A DNA stretch of 64,000 nt from Ktedonobacter sp. SOSP1-85. GTDB lineage: Bacteria > Chloroflexota > Ktedonobacteria > Ktedonobacterales > Ktedonobacteraceae. A program made the position numbers and the translations under genes. Numbering within the stretch: the first letter of the stretch is position 1; each line of letters starts with the position of its first letter. This document shows, piece after piece, positions 18,750-26,380 of this stretch. The stretch lies in contig NZ_BNJI01000002.1 in NCBI RefSeq assembly GCF_016587415.1, positions 868,001 to 932,000 on the forward strand. The letters are read 5' to 3'. The notes under the pieces are model-generated. The model ran no database searches and had not been told where the DNA came from. It saw nothing but the letters and a program-made list of their open reading frames with translations.

Positions 18750-18772
18750 AATACTAACTTATTGTTAGTATT
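18750..18772. promoter_or_regulatory. HxlR operator candidate
   Basis: Perfect inverted repeat AATACTAAC - TTATT - GTTAGTATT located just after the TTGACA/TACTAT promoter and before the second -10 element, well placed for control of doxX by the divergent HxlR protein. Confidence 0.55.
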
Positions 18773-18860
18773 GACGAAAAGAAAAGTCCGGGGCTGTTAT
18801 AATTACCCTTATTTCAACTCCCATTTTGTTGGAAACAAATTTTTAAAGAGGGTCACATAC

Positions 18861-19370
18861 ATGGAAATCTCACTTGCACTTCTCATCATTCGTATCGTTG
18901 TTGGCTTGCTCTTGATTGGGCATAGTTCGCAGAAATTGTTTGGCTGGTTCGGTGGTCATGGTTTCGCCGGAACCGTAGGTTTTCTGAAGTCATTGGGCTT
19001 CAAGCCTGCCGCGTTCTGGACACTGCTTGGCTCACTGAGCGAGTTCGGTGGTGGAGTGCTCTTCGTGCTGGGCCTCCTGACGCCCCTGGGCGGAGTTGCC
19101 ATCTTCGCCAGCATGCTCATGGCGGTGATTAAAATACACTGGAAGGCTGGTCTCTGGTCGCAGAATGGCGGCTATGAGTATCCCCTGGTGCTGGCCTTGG
19201 TCGCCCTGGTTGTTGGTAGTGTTGGTGGTGGTAGCTACTCCATCGATGCCCTGATTGGCTTCTCGCTGCCCGCGCTCTACTACTGGATCCTGGTTGTCCT
19301 GGCGGTAGTCGTCGACCTCATTGGTGTCGCCACCAGCCGTCAGCCTGCCGCACAGACGCAGGCCGCCTAA
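18861..19370 (+). CDS. DoxX-family membrane protein
   Basis: A 169-residue protein with four membrane helices. Family signatures are LLIIRIVVGLLLIGHSSQKLFGWFGG at the N-terminus, FWTLLGSLSEFGGGVLFVLGLLTPLGG, and IHWKAGLWSQNGGYEYPLVLALVALVV. DoxX proteins are putative quinone-linked or redox-stress membrane proteins. An AGAGGG box precedes the ATG. It is divergent from and probably controlled by the HxlR regulator, and ends with an ordinary intrinsic terminator. Confidence 0.9.
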   Translation: MEISLALLIIRIVVGLLLIGHSSQKLFGWFGGHGFAGTVGFLKSLGFKPAAFWTLLGSLSEFGGGVLFVLGLLTPLGGVAIFASMLMAVIKIHWKAGLWSQNGGYEYPLVLALVALVVGSVGGGSYSIDALIGFSLPALYYWILVVLAVVVDLIGVATSRQPAAQTQAA

Positions 19371-19431
19371 GAAAAATTCCTGACAGCCGCAAGATCCCGT
19401 CACTTACGGTTGTGTGCCTCCAAACGCATCG

Positions 19432-19472
19432 GTTCCTCGCCAGAGAAATACACCCTGGCGAGGAACTTTTTT
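19432..19472 (+). terminator. Canonical rho-independent terminator
   Basis: GTTCCTCGCCAG pairs with CTGGCGAGGAAC (12 bp, 11-base loop), followed directly by six T. Terminates the DoxX transcript and extends to the end of the convergent MFS gene. It contrasts with the very long palindromes found at most other gene ends here. Confidence 0.9.
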
Positions 19473-19475
19473 GTG

Positions 19476-20726
19476 TTACTCTTTTTCAATGGGGCGCGCC
19501 TGGCTTAGGGCGCGATTAAATGTCGCGGCCAGCGCCACGACGAATTGTGGCACGAAGGTAATCCAGATGGTCGTGATTGGTCCCAGGTATTGCAGCAAGA
19601 CTCCGGTCATGGCAATACCAAGGGGCTGACCGCCAAAGGCGACCAGGCGAAAAACACTGTTGACACGTCCCTGGAGCCGGTCGGGTACTCTAGCCACGCG
19701 ATAGCTATATTGCGCCACCATATAGATAGGCACAATAGCGTATCCCACGCAGTTCATCGCGGCCAGAATCAATGGGTTGGGCGCGATGATGTAGATCAGC
19801 CAGAAGCCAGCCCAGATCCATGCCGACCAGATGATCAGGCGCTTAAAGCCCAGCCACTTCTGTAAGGGAGCGGCCAGCAGCGCGCCGAGGACGCTTCCCA
19901 GACCGCCAGCGGCGAAGACATACCCCGTTTCTACCGTGTTGGCATGTAAGCTTTGTGCAAACACAACCATCAGGAGCGAATAGCCAGCGCAGGGAACCAT
20001 TAGACCCGCTGTAAGAATGCCCAGGAAGCGGACCAGCGGCTCATGCCAGAGCCAGCTTAGTCCCTCTTTAATGTCCTGCACAATATTTTGCGTAGGCACA
20101 TCGATGGCCTCTTCATGAAAGTTGATGCGGATACATAGCAGCGAGATGGCTGAGATAACGAACGAGGCTGTGTCGAGTACGAAGGGCAGCATCGGGCGGA
20201 GACTGTAGAGCAGGCCACCGATGAGCGGCCCTACCATGATCCCCAGTGAGTTGATGACCTCGTTCTGCCCGCTGGCGCTGGCGAGCTGCTCGCGCGGCAC
20301 GACCCGGCGCAAGGCCGCGCTCTCGGCCATCTGATAGAAGACAAAGAGCGCGCCCTGAAGCGTCGCCGCTATGTAGAGATGAATGAGCGTCAGGTGTCCA
20401 AGCCACCAGGCCAGGGGAATGCTTCCCGTGACAATGGCGTTGCCCCATTCACAGATGATCATCAGGCGCTTGCGGTTCCAGCGGTCCGCGAGTGCGCCAG
20501 CCAGCAGACTTAGCAGGTTCATGACCAGGCTGCGAATTCCAATGAGCAAACCCGCCTGTGCCGCTGATCCCGTAACCGCTAGTGCCAGGAGCGGAATGGC
20601 GAAGTTAGAGGTATAGGTGCCAAGTGAAGAGATGCCCTGCCCGCCCGCGAGCAAAAGATAATGCACATTGCGCCAGAGCGGCCTGGGGCGTGCCCTAGCC
20701 TCGTCAAAATGTTGTGTTGTTTGCAT
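19476..20726 (-). CDS. MFS transporter (MFS_3-like exporter)
   Basis: A 416-residue, twelve-helix carrier. The A-motif loop reads AGALADRWNRKRLMI, preceded by LLIGIRSLVMNLLSLL. The N-terminal WRNVHYLLLAGGQGISSLGT is the usual start for this group. Likely an efflux pump; substrate unknown. The ATG at 20726 (TGGAG ten bases upstream) is used because the 73 residues before it are basic, low-complexity and unlike any MFS N-terminus. Convergent with DoxX, no linked regulator. Confidence 0.85.
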   Translation of the reverse strand: MQTTQHFDEARARPRPLWRNVHYLLLAGGQGISSLGTYTSNFAIPLLALAVTGSAAQAGLLIGIRSLVMNLLSLLAGALADRWNRKRLMIICEWGNAIVTGSIPLAWWLGHLTLIHLYIAATLQGALFVFYQMAESAALRRVVPREQLASASGQNEVINSLGIMVGPLIGGLLYSLRPMLPFVLDTASFVISAISLLCIRINFHEEAIDVPTQNIVQDIKEGLSWLWHEPLVRFLGILTAGLMVPCAGYSLLMVVFAQSLHANTVETGYVFAAGGLGSVLGALLAAPLQKWLGFKRLIIWSAWIWAGFWLIYIIAPNPLILAAMNCVGYAIVPIYMVAQYSYRVARVPDRLQGRVNSVFRLVAFGGQPLGIAMTGVLLQYLGPITTIWITFVPQFVVALAATFNRALSQARPIEKE

Positions 20727-21204
20727 ACAAACGGTACTCCATTTACTACTTCTCCGAAACCCTGAGCGCGCGTGTCCCCGAATGGGGGAAGCGCTAGTCA
20801 CGAGAGTGACGTTGGATTTCGGAATAAGAGTTCCTGTAAAGAAGGTGAAAAACTGAGAGAGGGGACACCGTTTGTCGCGTGGGATATCTCTGCCTATTGG
20901 AGTAGAAGAGGGTTCATGAGACGAGCGGTGTCCATAGTGCGACACCGCCAGAGAAGCGTGAGGAAAACAAAGAGGTAGACAATAGATGGAAATGCATGCC
21001 AGACGCTGCTAAAGCACGCGTCTACATATGATGGCACGCCTATGTTTCCGCCGCATAAGCCTGGCGTTATCGCGCTTATACGGCCATGTCTTCCATGAAG
21101 ATGATGATTTCCGCTGCGTTATTCATGATAGGAAAATACCATACTCTTCTGTATACGTCAAGCGCCTGTCGCTCTTTCTATTCCGGCTCGCAAGCTCACC
21201 GGAT
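20727..21204. other. Intergenic region with a decayed repeat arm
   Basis: No gene is convincing here; a 63-codon frame at 21028-21219 has no ribosome site and runs into a palindrome. The stretch contains a diverged half of the 18176 palindrome (21005-21040) and two small hairpins near 20775 and 20797. It looks like old mobile-repeat DNA. Confidence 0.45.
21005..21040 (+). repeat. Solo diverged arm of the GCTGCT-AAGCACGCG family
   Basis: GCTGCTAAAGCACGCGTCTA... matches the left arm of the 18176-18251 palindrome (GCTGCTGAAGCACGCGCCTA...) with a handful of differences over about 34 bases and no inverted partner. Confidence 0.5.
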
Positions 21205-21269
21205 GAGTATAAAGGGTGAGCGTGGGACACGGGCGTAAAGCCCGTGTCCCACGCTCACCCTTTATACTC
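21205..21269 (-). terminator. Perfect 30-bp-arm palindrome downstream of cupin gene
   Basis: Arms 21205-21234 and 21240-21269 (GAGTATAAAGGGTGAGCGTG...) with a five-base loop. Position fits termination of the minus-strand cupin gene. A GCGCCGC module abuts it on the right. Confidence 0.75.
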
Positions 21270-21289
21270 CTGAGCGCCGCAGGCGCGAA
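21269..21289 (+). repeat. GCGCCGCAGGCGCGA side module next to palindrome
   Basis: CCTGAGCGCCGCAGGCGCGA directly follows the palindrome. The same module abuts palindromes at 34644-34710 and 50907-50973 and occurs alone at 7396-7416. Confidence 0.55.
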
Positions 21290-21322
21290 AGGCTCAGCCT
21301 GAAGCAAAATTTTTGCGAAGCC

Positions 21323-21664
21323 TTAATCCTCAAGAAACTCTTGAATGACCTGTTTACTGGGATGGATCGAGACCATTTGAAGTGGTGCTACACCGGAGTT
21401 TACAAATTTATGCGGTGTATTGGCGGGCGCGATAGTAATCTCGCCTGCATGAAGTTCAAGTGTTTTATCGCCAATGGTGAAGGTTGCCTGTCCCTCCTGT
21501 AAGATAAAAACTTCCTGGTACGGATGCACGTGCAGGCCAGGGCCACGTCCTGGAGGGGTTAATACCCAGAAGAATGAAGTTGGCACATCACCGTAATCGC
21601 CCCCTTGAAAGCGGAAGGCGGTCTCGTTGATGCGGAACTCTTCCCTTGAGATGATATCGCTCAT
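21323..21664 (-). CDS. Small cupin-domain protein
   Basis: A 113-residue single-domain cupin. Motif 1 is GLHVHPYQEVFILQEGQATF (two His and one Glu as metal ligands) and motif 2 is APANTPHKFVNSG (the last His ligand). A complete metal site suggests a dioxygenase, isomerase or small-molecule-binding role; the substrate is not evident. AAAGG nine bases upstream supports the start at 21664. A palindromic terminator follows and the gene seems monocistronic. Confidence 0.88.
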   Translation of the reverse strand: MSDIISREEFRINETAFRFQGGDYGDVPTSFFWVLTPPGRGPGLHVHPYQEVFILQEGQATFTIGDKTLELHAGEITIAPANTPHKFVNSGVAPLQMVSIHPSKQVIQEFLED

Positions 21665-21959
21665 ACTTAGCTACCTTTCATACTATCTGTAGTCAATATT
21701 GTTTCTTCTTGTTAGCAGTAAGTATAGCATAATAATGGCTCCTCTTAAAGATCCAATTACATATAAAATAGGGAGACCATTTTGCCTTCCATTCTGACTC
21801 ACAAGCTTCCCAGGGTTAGGAGGGTTGGGCTGGGCCGCAGGCGTGAAGGGACAACTGCTGATTGACGCCATATATATGCATGTGTTACTCTGTAATTCTC
21901 CACAGAAGAGTTGAGAAAGATTGCTATATTATGATTGGCATAGTGACCCGACAGACTGA
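21665..21959. other. Intergenic region, no gene recognised
   Basis: AT-rich DNA holding the cupin promoter on the minus strand and, further right, sequence leading into the structured segment at 21974-22100. Confidence 0.35.
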
Positions 21960-21973
21960 GAATGAGGCATTTC

Positions 21974-22100
21974 GGCGACTGTGTGAAGTATGCACCGTCG
22001 CCCAGGGCCGTACTATGCCATTTTTTAGAATGAACGCATAAGCGTTTCGCTTGTAGCGGCAGGCCGTGGGTGCTTAGAAGAGCAGACCCACGGCCTTTTT
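21974..22100 (+). ncRNA. Structured leader or small RNA ending in an intrinsic terminator
   Basis: A hairpin (GGCGAC near 21974 with GTCGCC near 21997) and a second small one (AAGCG-TTT-CGCTT near 22040) are followed by a strong terminator: AGGCCGTGGGT 22061-22071, 14-base loop, ACCCACGGCCT 22086-22096 and a T-run. No gene ends upstream on this strand, so this must terminate either a small RNA or an attenuated leader of the gene at 22157. No RNA family was recognised. Confidence 0.4.
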
Positions 22101-22156
22101 GTTGTCTATTTTGCCTGCTTAATCTAGTGGGCGCAATCAATAAGGAGCATGAATTT

Positions 22157-23149
22157 ATGGTGGAACTTTCTATTGAAAATAATCCATGGTCTGAGGCTGG
22201 TTGGAAGGATCAGGCAAGCGAGTGGATTACTAAAGAGCTTACACACAGAGGAAATGTCCTGATAGGGCCAATCGAGGAGGTTCAAAATACAATCTGGTCT
22301 TATGTATCAAAGGTTCCAACCAGCACAGGGTATTACTACTTTAAGGCCGTTACAGCTTCTCTCAGTCATGAGGTTCCGCTCACGGCGCTTCTGGCCGAGA
22401 TCGCGCCCACGTTTGTGCCCGAGGTGATTGTCGCGGATACCCAGCGCAACTGGCTGCTGCTCAGAGATGGCGGGCAAACGTTGAAGAGCGTTACGAGGGC
22501 TGATGGAGACATGACGCGTTGGGAGGAGATGGTTCGCCATCTTGCGTGTCTGCAAATCCAGATGATTGCTCAGAAAGAGCGACTGCTGGCAACAGGCATC
22601 TTTGATCGACGCCTACACGTGCTACCACAGCTCTACACTGAGGCGCTGGAGAATACGCTCCTGCTGTTGATTGGCGAAGGAGGCCTGCGCGAGGGCGAAC
22701 TGGAGCAGCTTCACGCGTTCGCGCCCCAGGTGCATGAGATGTGCGAGGCGCTGGCGGCCTACCACATTCCTGAAACACTGCATCACGATGACCTGGGTGC
22801 GGGCAATGTCCTGGTCAATGGCGAACGCTGCCTTTTCTTCGATTGGTCTGATAGCGCGGTCGCGCACCCTTTCTTCACGCTAATGATTGTCTTGCGCTAC
22901 GCGGAGGCGGTCTTTGAGTGCGGCGAGGAAACGCTTGAGCGCATCACAGTCGCCTACCTCTCTTGCTGGACAAAGTATGAGCCTATGGAGCGTTTGCGGG
23001 AGGCGCTCGCGCTGGCCCTGCGGTTGGCTAAGCTCTGCCGCGCTCTCTCCTGGCAACATATTCTCGGACATCTCACGCCCCAGCAGCGAGGAGAGTATGC
23101 TGACTCCTTCCCCTACTGGCTCCAGGTCTTCCTGGGCACTGAAGAGTAA
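22157..23149 (+). CDS. APH/fructosamine-kinase-fold phosphotransferase
   Basis: A 330-residue protein-kinase-like phosphotransferase. It shows LLLRDGGQTLKS in the hinge region, LACLQIQMI, a catalytic loop HHDDLGAGNVLVN (Asp in place of the usual Gly of HGD), and the Mg motif LFFDWSDSAVAHPFFTL. The FDWSD form is common in the APH family members that act on small metabolites. AAGGAG lies 8-10 bases before the ATG at 22157. Upstream is an intrinsic terminator, so expression may depend on attenuation or on a promoter between 22100 and 22140. Substrate unknown. Confidence 0.75.
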   Translation: MVELSIENNPWSEAGWKDQASEWITKELTHRGNVLIGPIEEVQNTIWSYVSKVPTSTGYYYFKAVTASLSHEVPLTALLAEIAPTFVPEVIVADTQRNWLLLRDGGQTLKSVTRADGDMTRWEEMVRHLACLQIQMIAQKERLLATGIFDRRLHVLPQLYTEALENTLLLLIGEGGLREGELEQLHAFAPQVHEMCEALAAYHIPETLHHDDLGAGNVLVNGERCLFFDWSDSAVAHPFFTLMIVLRYAEAVFECGEETLERITVAYLSCWTKYEPMERLREALALALRLAKLCRALSWQHILGHLTPQQRGEYADSFPYWLQVFLGTEE

Positions 23150-23163
23150 GGAAACCTGCAAGC

Positions 23164-23214
23164 AGTAGCCGCGTACGCAAGTAGCGGGCGCCGCTACTTG
23201 CGTACGCGGCTACT
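23164..23214. terminator. GCGTACGC-family palindrome between convergent genes
   Basis: Perfect 24-base arms (AGTAGCCGCGTACGCAAGTA...) around three bases. A second partial right arm (GAACGCGGCTACTGCT) follows at about 23231-23246 and could pair with the left arm instead, giving two alternative structures. Likely bidirectional terminator as well as a repeat-family member. Confidence 0.7.
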
Positions 23215-23269
23215 GGGGCTGTGCCCTTGAGAACGCGGCTACTGCTGAATTGTATGGTATACGATATCG

Positions 23270-24181
23270 CTATTTCCAATAGATTGCATCAATGTAAACG
23301 GTTGCATTCGTGCCGGTAAACTCAAGGCCAATGCGCGTGGCCGTACCCTGAAAGCCAGAGGGGAGAATATAGCTCAAGCGATGCCATGCGCCAGTCGTCA
23401 AGTACGATAGGTAGACGCCAGGATAATAGCCTTTAAAGTTACGATCAAGCATGTATATTTTTCCCTGGACATTCTTTCCGGATGTTACATATACATAGGC
23501 ATAAACTGTCTGGTACGCGTGTGGAGCGCTGGCGCTAATAGCCGCCGAGAGATGGGGGTAGGTCGATTTAGCCTTATTATTAAAGGTGATAAGCAGGGAA
23601 TGAGCCCCATCTTTAGCCATCTTCGTGCTATTTTCTAGCGTCAAGCCTGGACTCACTTGTGGTTCCCAGCCGTCGATTTGCCCATCCTCGAAGGAATATG
23701 CATAGTGTATGATTGGTGTCGGAGTAATGGTTACCGCGGGCGTAACACCTTTTGTCGGTTTGGGAATTGGTTGGTTTGCGTAATTGAATGTGTTCTGCGC
23801 TCTCTGGAGAAATAAGGCCGTGCCTATGCTTCCAAGCAGGAGGCCAGCTACCAGGCTCACAATAAGGAAAGCATACAAGGCCTTTTTACCCACCCGCTTA
23901 TCTTCAGGCGCATGCATGGGTAATGCTGGCATCTGAATTAAGATATCCGTTGTTGCCGCTGAATTGCCAGAAGAGACTAGTGTTTTGTGCTCAAACTGCG
24001 CGCCAGATGTCTCAACATCACCCTTTAATACGTTGCGTATGATCGAACCTGGAAGAGGCAGGTGCTCTGGTATTGTTGGCGATGTAGGGTTAACAGTCTC
24101 GCTTCCATTGACGTCCATTTCCATTTCTCGAGGCAATGAGGAGAGCTTTGGCATTTTTTCAGTGGGTGCATCCTCGTTCAC
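23270..24181 (-). CDS. Membrane-anchored protein with C-terminal carbohydrate-binding-like domain
   Basis: A 303-residue protein. Residues 1-95 are a cytosolic, charged segment; a membrane helix follows at about 103-127 (KKALYAFLIVSLVAGLLLGS), then a Pro/Thr linker (about 140-160) and an outside beta-rich domain of about 140 residues beginning YSFEDGQIDGWEP. That opening, with later aromatic strands (YPGVYLSYL, AWHRLSYILP, ATVYIDAIYW), resembles jelly-roll carbohydrate-binding modules attached to surface enzymes. No catalytic domain is present. A GTG start at 24181 is chosen because AAAGGAG lies seven bases upstream. Function unknown; surface polysaccharide binding is an inference. Confidence 0.6.
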   Translation of the reverse strand: MNEDAPTEKMPKLSSLPREMEMDVNGSETVNPTSPTIPEHLPLPGSIIRNVLKGDVETSGAQFEHKTLVSSGNSAATTDILIQMPALPMHAPEDKRVGKKALYAFLIVSLVAGLLLGSIGTALFLQRAQNTFNYANQPIPKPTKGVTPAVTITPTPIIHYAYSFEDGQIDGWEPQVSPGLTLENSTKMAKDGAHSLLITFNNKAKSTYPHLSAAISASAPHAYQTVYAYVYVTSGKNVQGKIYMLDRNFKGYYPGVYLSYLTTGAWHRLSYILPSGFQGTATRIGLEFTGTNATVYIDAIYWK

Positions 24182-24330
24182 TCTAAATCTCCTTTTACGC
24201 ACGCGTAATTTATGGAGGAAAGAAAAATAATAAGTGCAATTTAAGCTACAACTGTCTAATAATTTAATTATAAGTTCTAGCCGCGTGTATGGCCCAATAA
24301 TAGCATGAATGGTCAGTAACATGCTAGTTG

Positions 24331-24384
24331 CGCTACTTACGTACCTACGAGTCCAGGCTCACTCACGTAGGTACATAAGTAGCG
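24331..24384. repeat. GCGTACGC-family palindrome in a divergent region
   Basis: CGCTACTTACGTACCTACG (24331-24349) is inverted at 24366-24384 with one mismatch; inner GAGT/ACTC extends the stem. Both neighbouring genes start here, so it is not a terminator for either. Confidence 0.6.
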
Positions 24385-24473
24385 CTATTAAAACCCGTTG
24401 ATTTGACCTGTAAAGGTTACCTAATTCAGTCGTGTATATGGAGTAAATCGTTCACTTACTGGGGAGGAGACCC

Positions 24474-24995
24474 ATGCAACTTCTATTGGCGACGCTCAAA
24501 AAGAGGAACTATCTTTTACTCACACTTGTATTGACGCTGGCTTTCGCCTCGCTCTATACCTTTCTCGACCTGCGCCAGGGCGGGACACGCAACAATATGC
24601 TTAACACTCACACCGTCACGCCACAGTACCTGGGGACGCACTTTGGCGCGCTCTACATTTATAGCGCGCTGGGCCTGAGCCTGGTAAGCGCCTTCCTCAC
24701 TTCTCTTCTCATCGCTTTTAGCATCGACCACTACCGTATGCGTAGCGGCCTCTTCTCGACCACGGCCTGCTCAACGGCGGCCACGGTCTTTCTTGGTATC
24801 GCGACCTTTGGTTGCCCCAGTTGTATTCTTCCTATAGCCGGAACGCTGGGCCTGATCTTTACCGCGCAGACGTTGCCCTTCCTGGGTATCGAGTTCCAGG
24901 TTCTCGCCGTGCTAATCCTGCTGGCGACCTTCGCCTGGCTCTTCTATCTCATACGCAAACGCGGCATCCAGGTCTCGGCACCTGTGCAGCAATGA
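24474..24995 (+). CDS. Four-helix membrane protein with CPSC motif
   Basis: A 173-residue unrecognised membrane protein with helices at about 15-30, 60-82, 98-130 and 135-160. Between helices three halves is FGCPSCILPIAGTLG, a membrane-embedded CxxC that recalls DsbD/CcdA- or VKOR-type thiol chemistry and also resembles small copper or mercury transport proteins. GGGGAGGAG precedes the ATG. The reading frame continues open for another 66 codons after the TGA at 24993 (to 25196). Redox or metal function is only an inference from the motif. Confidence 0.65.
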   Translation: MQLLLATLKKRNYLLLTLVLTLAFASLYTFLDLRQGGTRNNMLNTHTVTPQYLGTHFGALYIYSALGLSLVSAFLTSLLIAFSIDHYRMRSGLFSTTACSTAATVFLGIATFGCPSCILPIAGTLGLIFTAQTLPFLGIEFQVLAVLILLATFAWLFYLIRKRGIQVSAPVQQ

Positions 24996-25253
24996 AAGGG
25001 GAGCCGTTTCATCAGCAACGCGCAGCCAGCGATTACTCTTGATCCCAGTGGTGATGAGAAAATCCCGCTCGTGGGCAGCTTACCACATTCAGGCAAAGCA
25101 TTGGGACTGGCATTGGACACCTCCGCGGTCTCAAGGATGTTTATTCACCTTTTTGATACTACAGAATTCCCTACGTTGACAGAAGATAGCCGTTAACAGC
25201 GTATGTATAATGAGAAGCAAACCATGAAAGAAAGGTTTAGGAAGCAAGTACGT

Positions 25254-26234
25254 ATGACACAGATACCATTCCCCTGTTTGCCATCTCTCCCCGAGATAGC
25301 ATTTCGTCATCTCCATGGTCCAGAAGATGCCCCCGCCTACGTCAGGCTCGTCGAAGCATGCCGCGAGATAGATGCAATTGATCCCTTCTCCACACTGGAA
25401 ACGATCCCGACCCTTGAGGAGATGCGCGCCTCTTTTGCGGGTTACGATCCACAGAACGTGCTCTTTGCTCTGCATGATGATGAAATGATCGCCTCCATCC
25501 GTCTTTCCTGGTGGACAGAAGCAGATGGCACCTGGCTTTACCTGCATCTGGGTCGGGTTGTTCCGCAATGGCGCGGGCGCGGGCTTGGCACAGCGATGCT
25601 GCGCTGGGCAGAGGAGCGTATCCGTACACTTGCCAACGAGCATCCCACTCATGGCAAAGGTGCTTTTGGAGCGAACGCTTCGAGTACGGAGAAAACCGCC
25701 ACAGAACTCTTGTTGAACGAGGGGTATAGGTGTGTTTACATCAATGCCTTGATGGATTTCACTGACTTCCGTAAGCTCACCGAGCCGCGTTTGCCCGCGA
25801 AGATTGAACGGCGCTCCGTGAGGCCAGATCAACTTCGCTTGATCTGGGAGGCGATCGCCCACTTTTGGGCTGGAACCTCTTGGGGAACGCCGGTTCCTTC
25901 TGAGGAAGAGTACCAGGAATTTCTCCACCAACCTGATCTCGATCATACTCTCTGGCAGGTAGCCTGGGATCAAGATCAGCCTGTTGGCATGGTCCTTGGG
26001 CGTATCTCCAAGGGCTGGGGCTATATTGACGAGGTCAGTGTAGAGAGGACGTATCGACGCCAGGGTATTGCCCAGGCTCTCATCCTGTACGCGCTCGCGG
26101 CTCTGCGCGAACGTGGTGTGCAACGGGTTCGCCTGCACACAGACGCCAACAATCGCCATGGCGCAAGGTCGCTGTACGAAAAGATCGGTTTCTCTGTGAC
26201 CAAAGAATTTCCGCGCTATCGCAAATCGCTGTAG
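25254..26234 (+). CDS. Tandem GNAT N-acetyltransferase
   Basis: A 326-residue protein with two GNAT domains, the mycothiol-synthase-like arrangement. Domain 1 (about 10-150) has the acetyl-CoA loop QWRGRGLGTAML. Domain 2 (about 175-326) has YRRQGIAQALILYALAAL and then TDANNRHGARSLYEKIGF. The second acetyl-CoA site is well conserved and likely the active one; the first also keeps RxRGxG. The acceptor amine is unknown. AGGAAG upstream of 25254 makes that ATG the best start among three in frame. The long minus-strand frame over this gene (25131-26309) is a shadow. Confidence 0.85.
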   Translation: MTQIPFPCLPSLPEIAFRHLHGPEDAPAYVRLVEACREIDAIDPFSTLETIPTLEEMRASFAGYDPQNVLFALHDDEMIASIRLSWWTEADGTWLYLHLGRVVPQWRGRGLGTAMLRWAEERIRTLANEHPTHGKGAFGANASSTEKTATELLLNEGYRCVYINALMDFTDFRKLTEPRLPAKIERRSVRPDQLRLIWEAIAHFWAGTSWGTPVPSEEEYQEFLHQPDLDHTLWQVAWDQDQPVGMVLGRISKGWGYIDEVSVERTYRRQGIAQALILYALAALRERGVQRVRLHTDANNRHGARSLYEKIGFSVTKEFPRYRKSL

Positions 26235-26328
26235 TTGGCTGTTACTTGAGCGTAACCCTGACTTTACACTTTTCCTCATCTCGTCCCTCTTTCTCCCTAT
26301 CTTAGCCACACAAAAACGGTAATGCCCC

Positions 26329-26380
26329 AGTAGCCGCGTACGCCAGTAGCGGGTGCCCGCTACTGGCGTACGCGGCTACT
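26329..26380. terminator. GCGTACGC-family palindrome between convergent genes
   Basis: Perfect 25-base arms (AGTAGCCGCGTACGCCAGTA...) separated by two bases. Its right end overlaps the stop codon of the ABC transporter gene (26379-26381). Nearly identical in arm sequence to 23164-23214. Confidence 0.75.

Noticed and set aside
21028..21219. 63-codon plus-strand open frame
   Set aside because: No ribosome site and its end lies in a palindrome arm; more likely repeat-derived DNA.
23231..23246. Third arm copy after the 23164 palindrome as a riboswitch switch helix
   Set aside because: The alternative pairing is real, but it lies after stop codons of convergent genes where no downstream gene could be regulated.
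25131..26309. Long minus-strand open frame of 392 codons
   Set aside because: It lies fully over the tandem GNAT gene, whose acetyl-CoA motifs are clear; the minus frame has no recognisable domain and no ribosome site.
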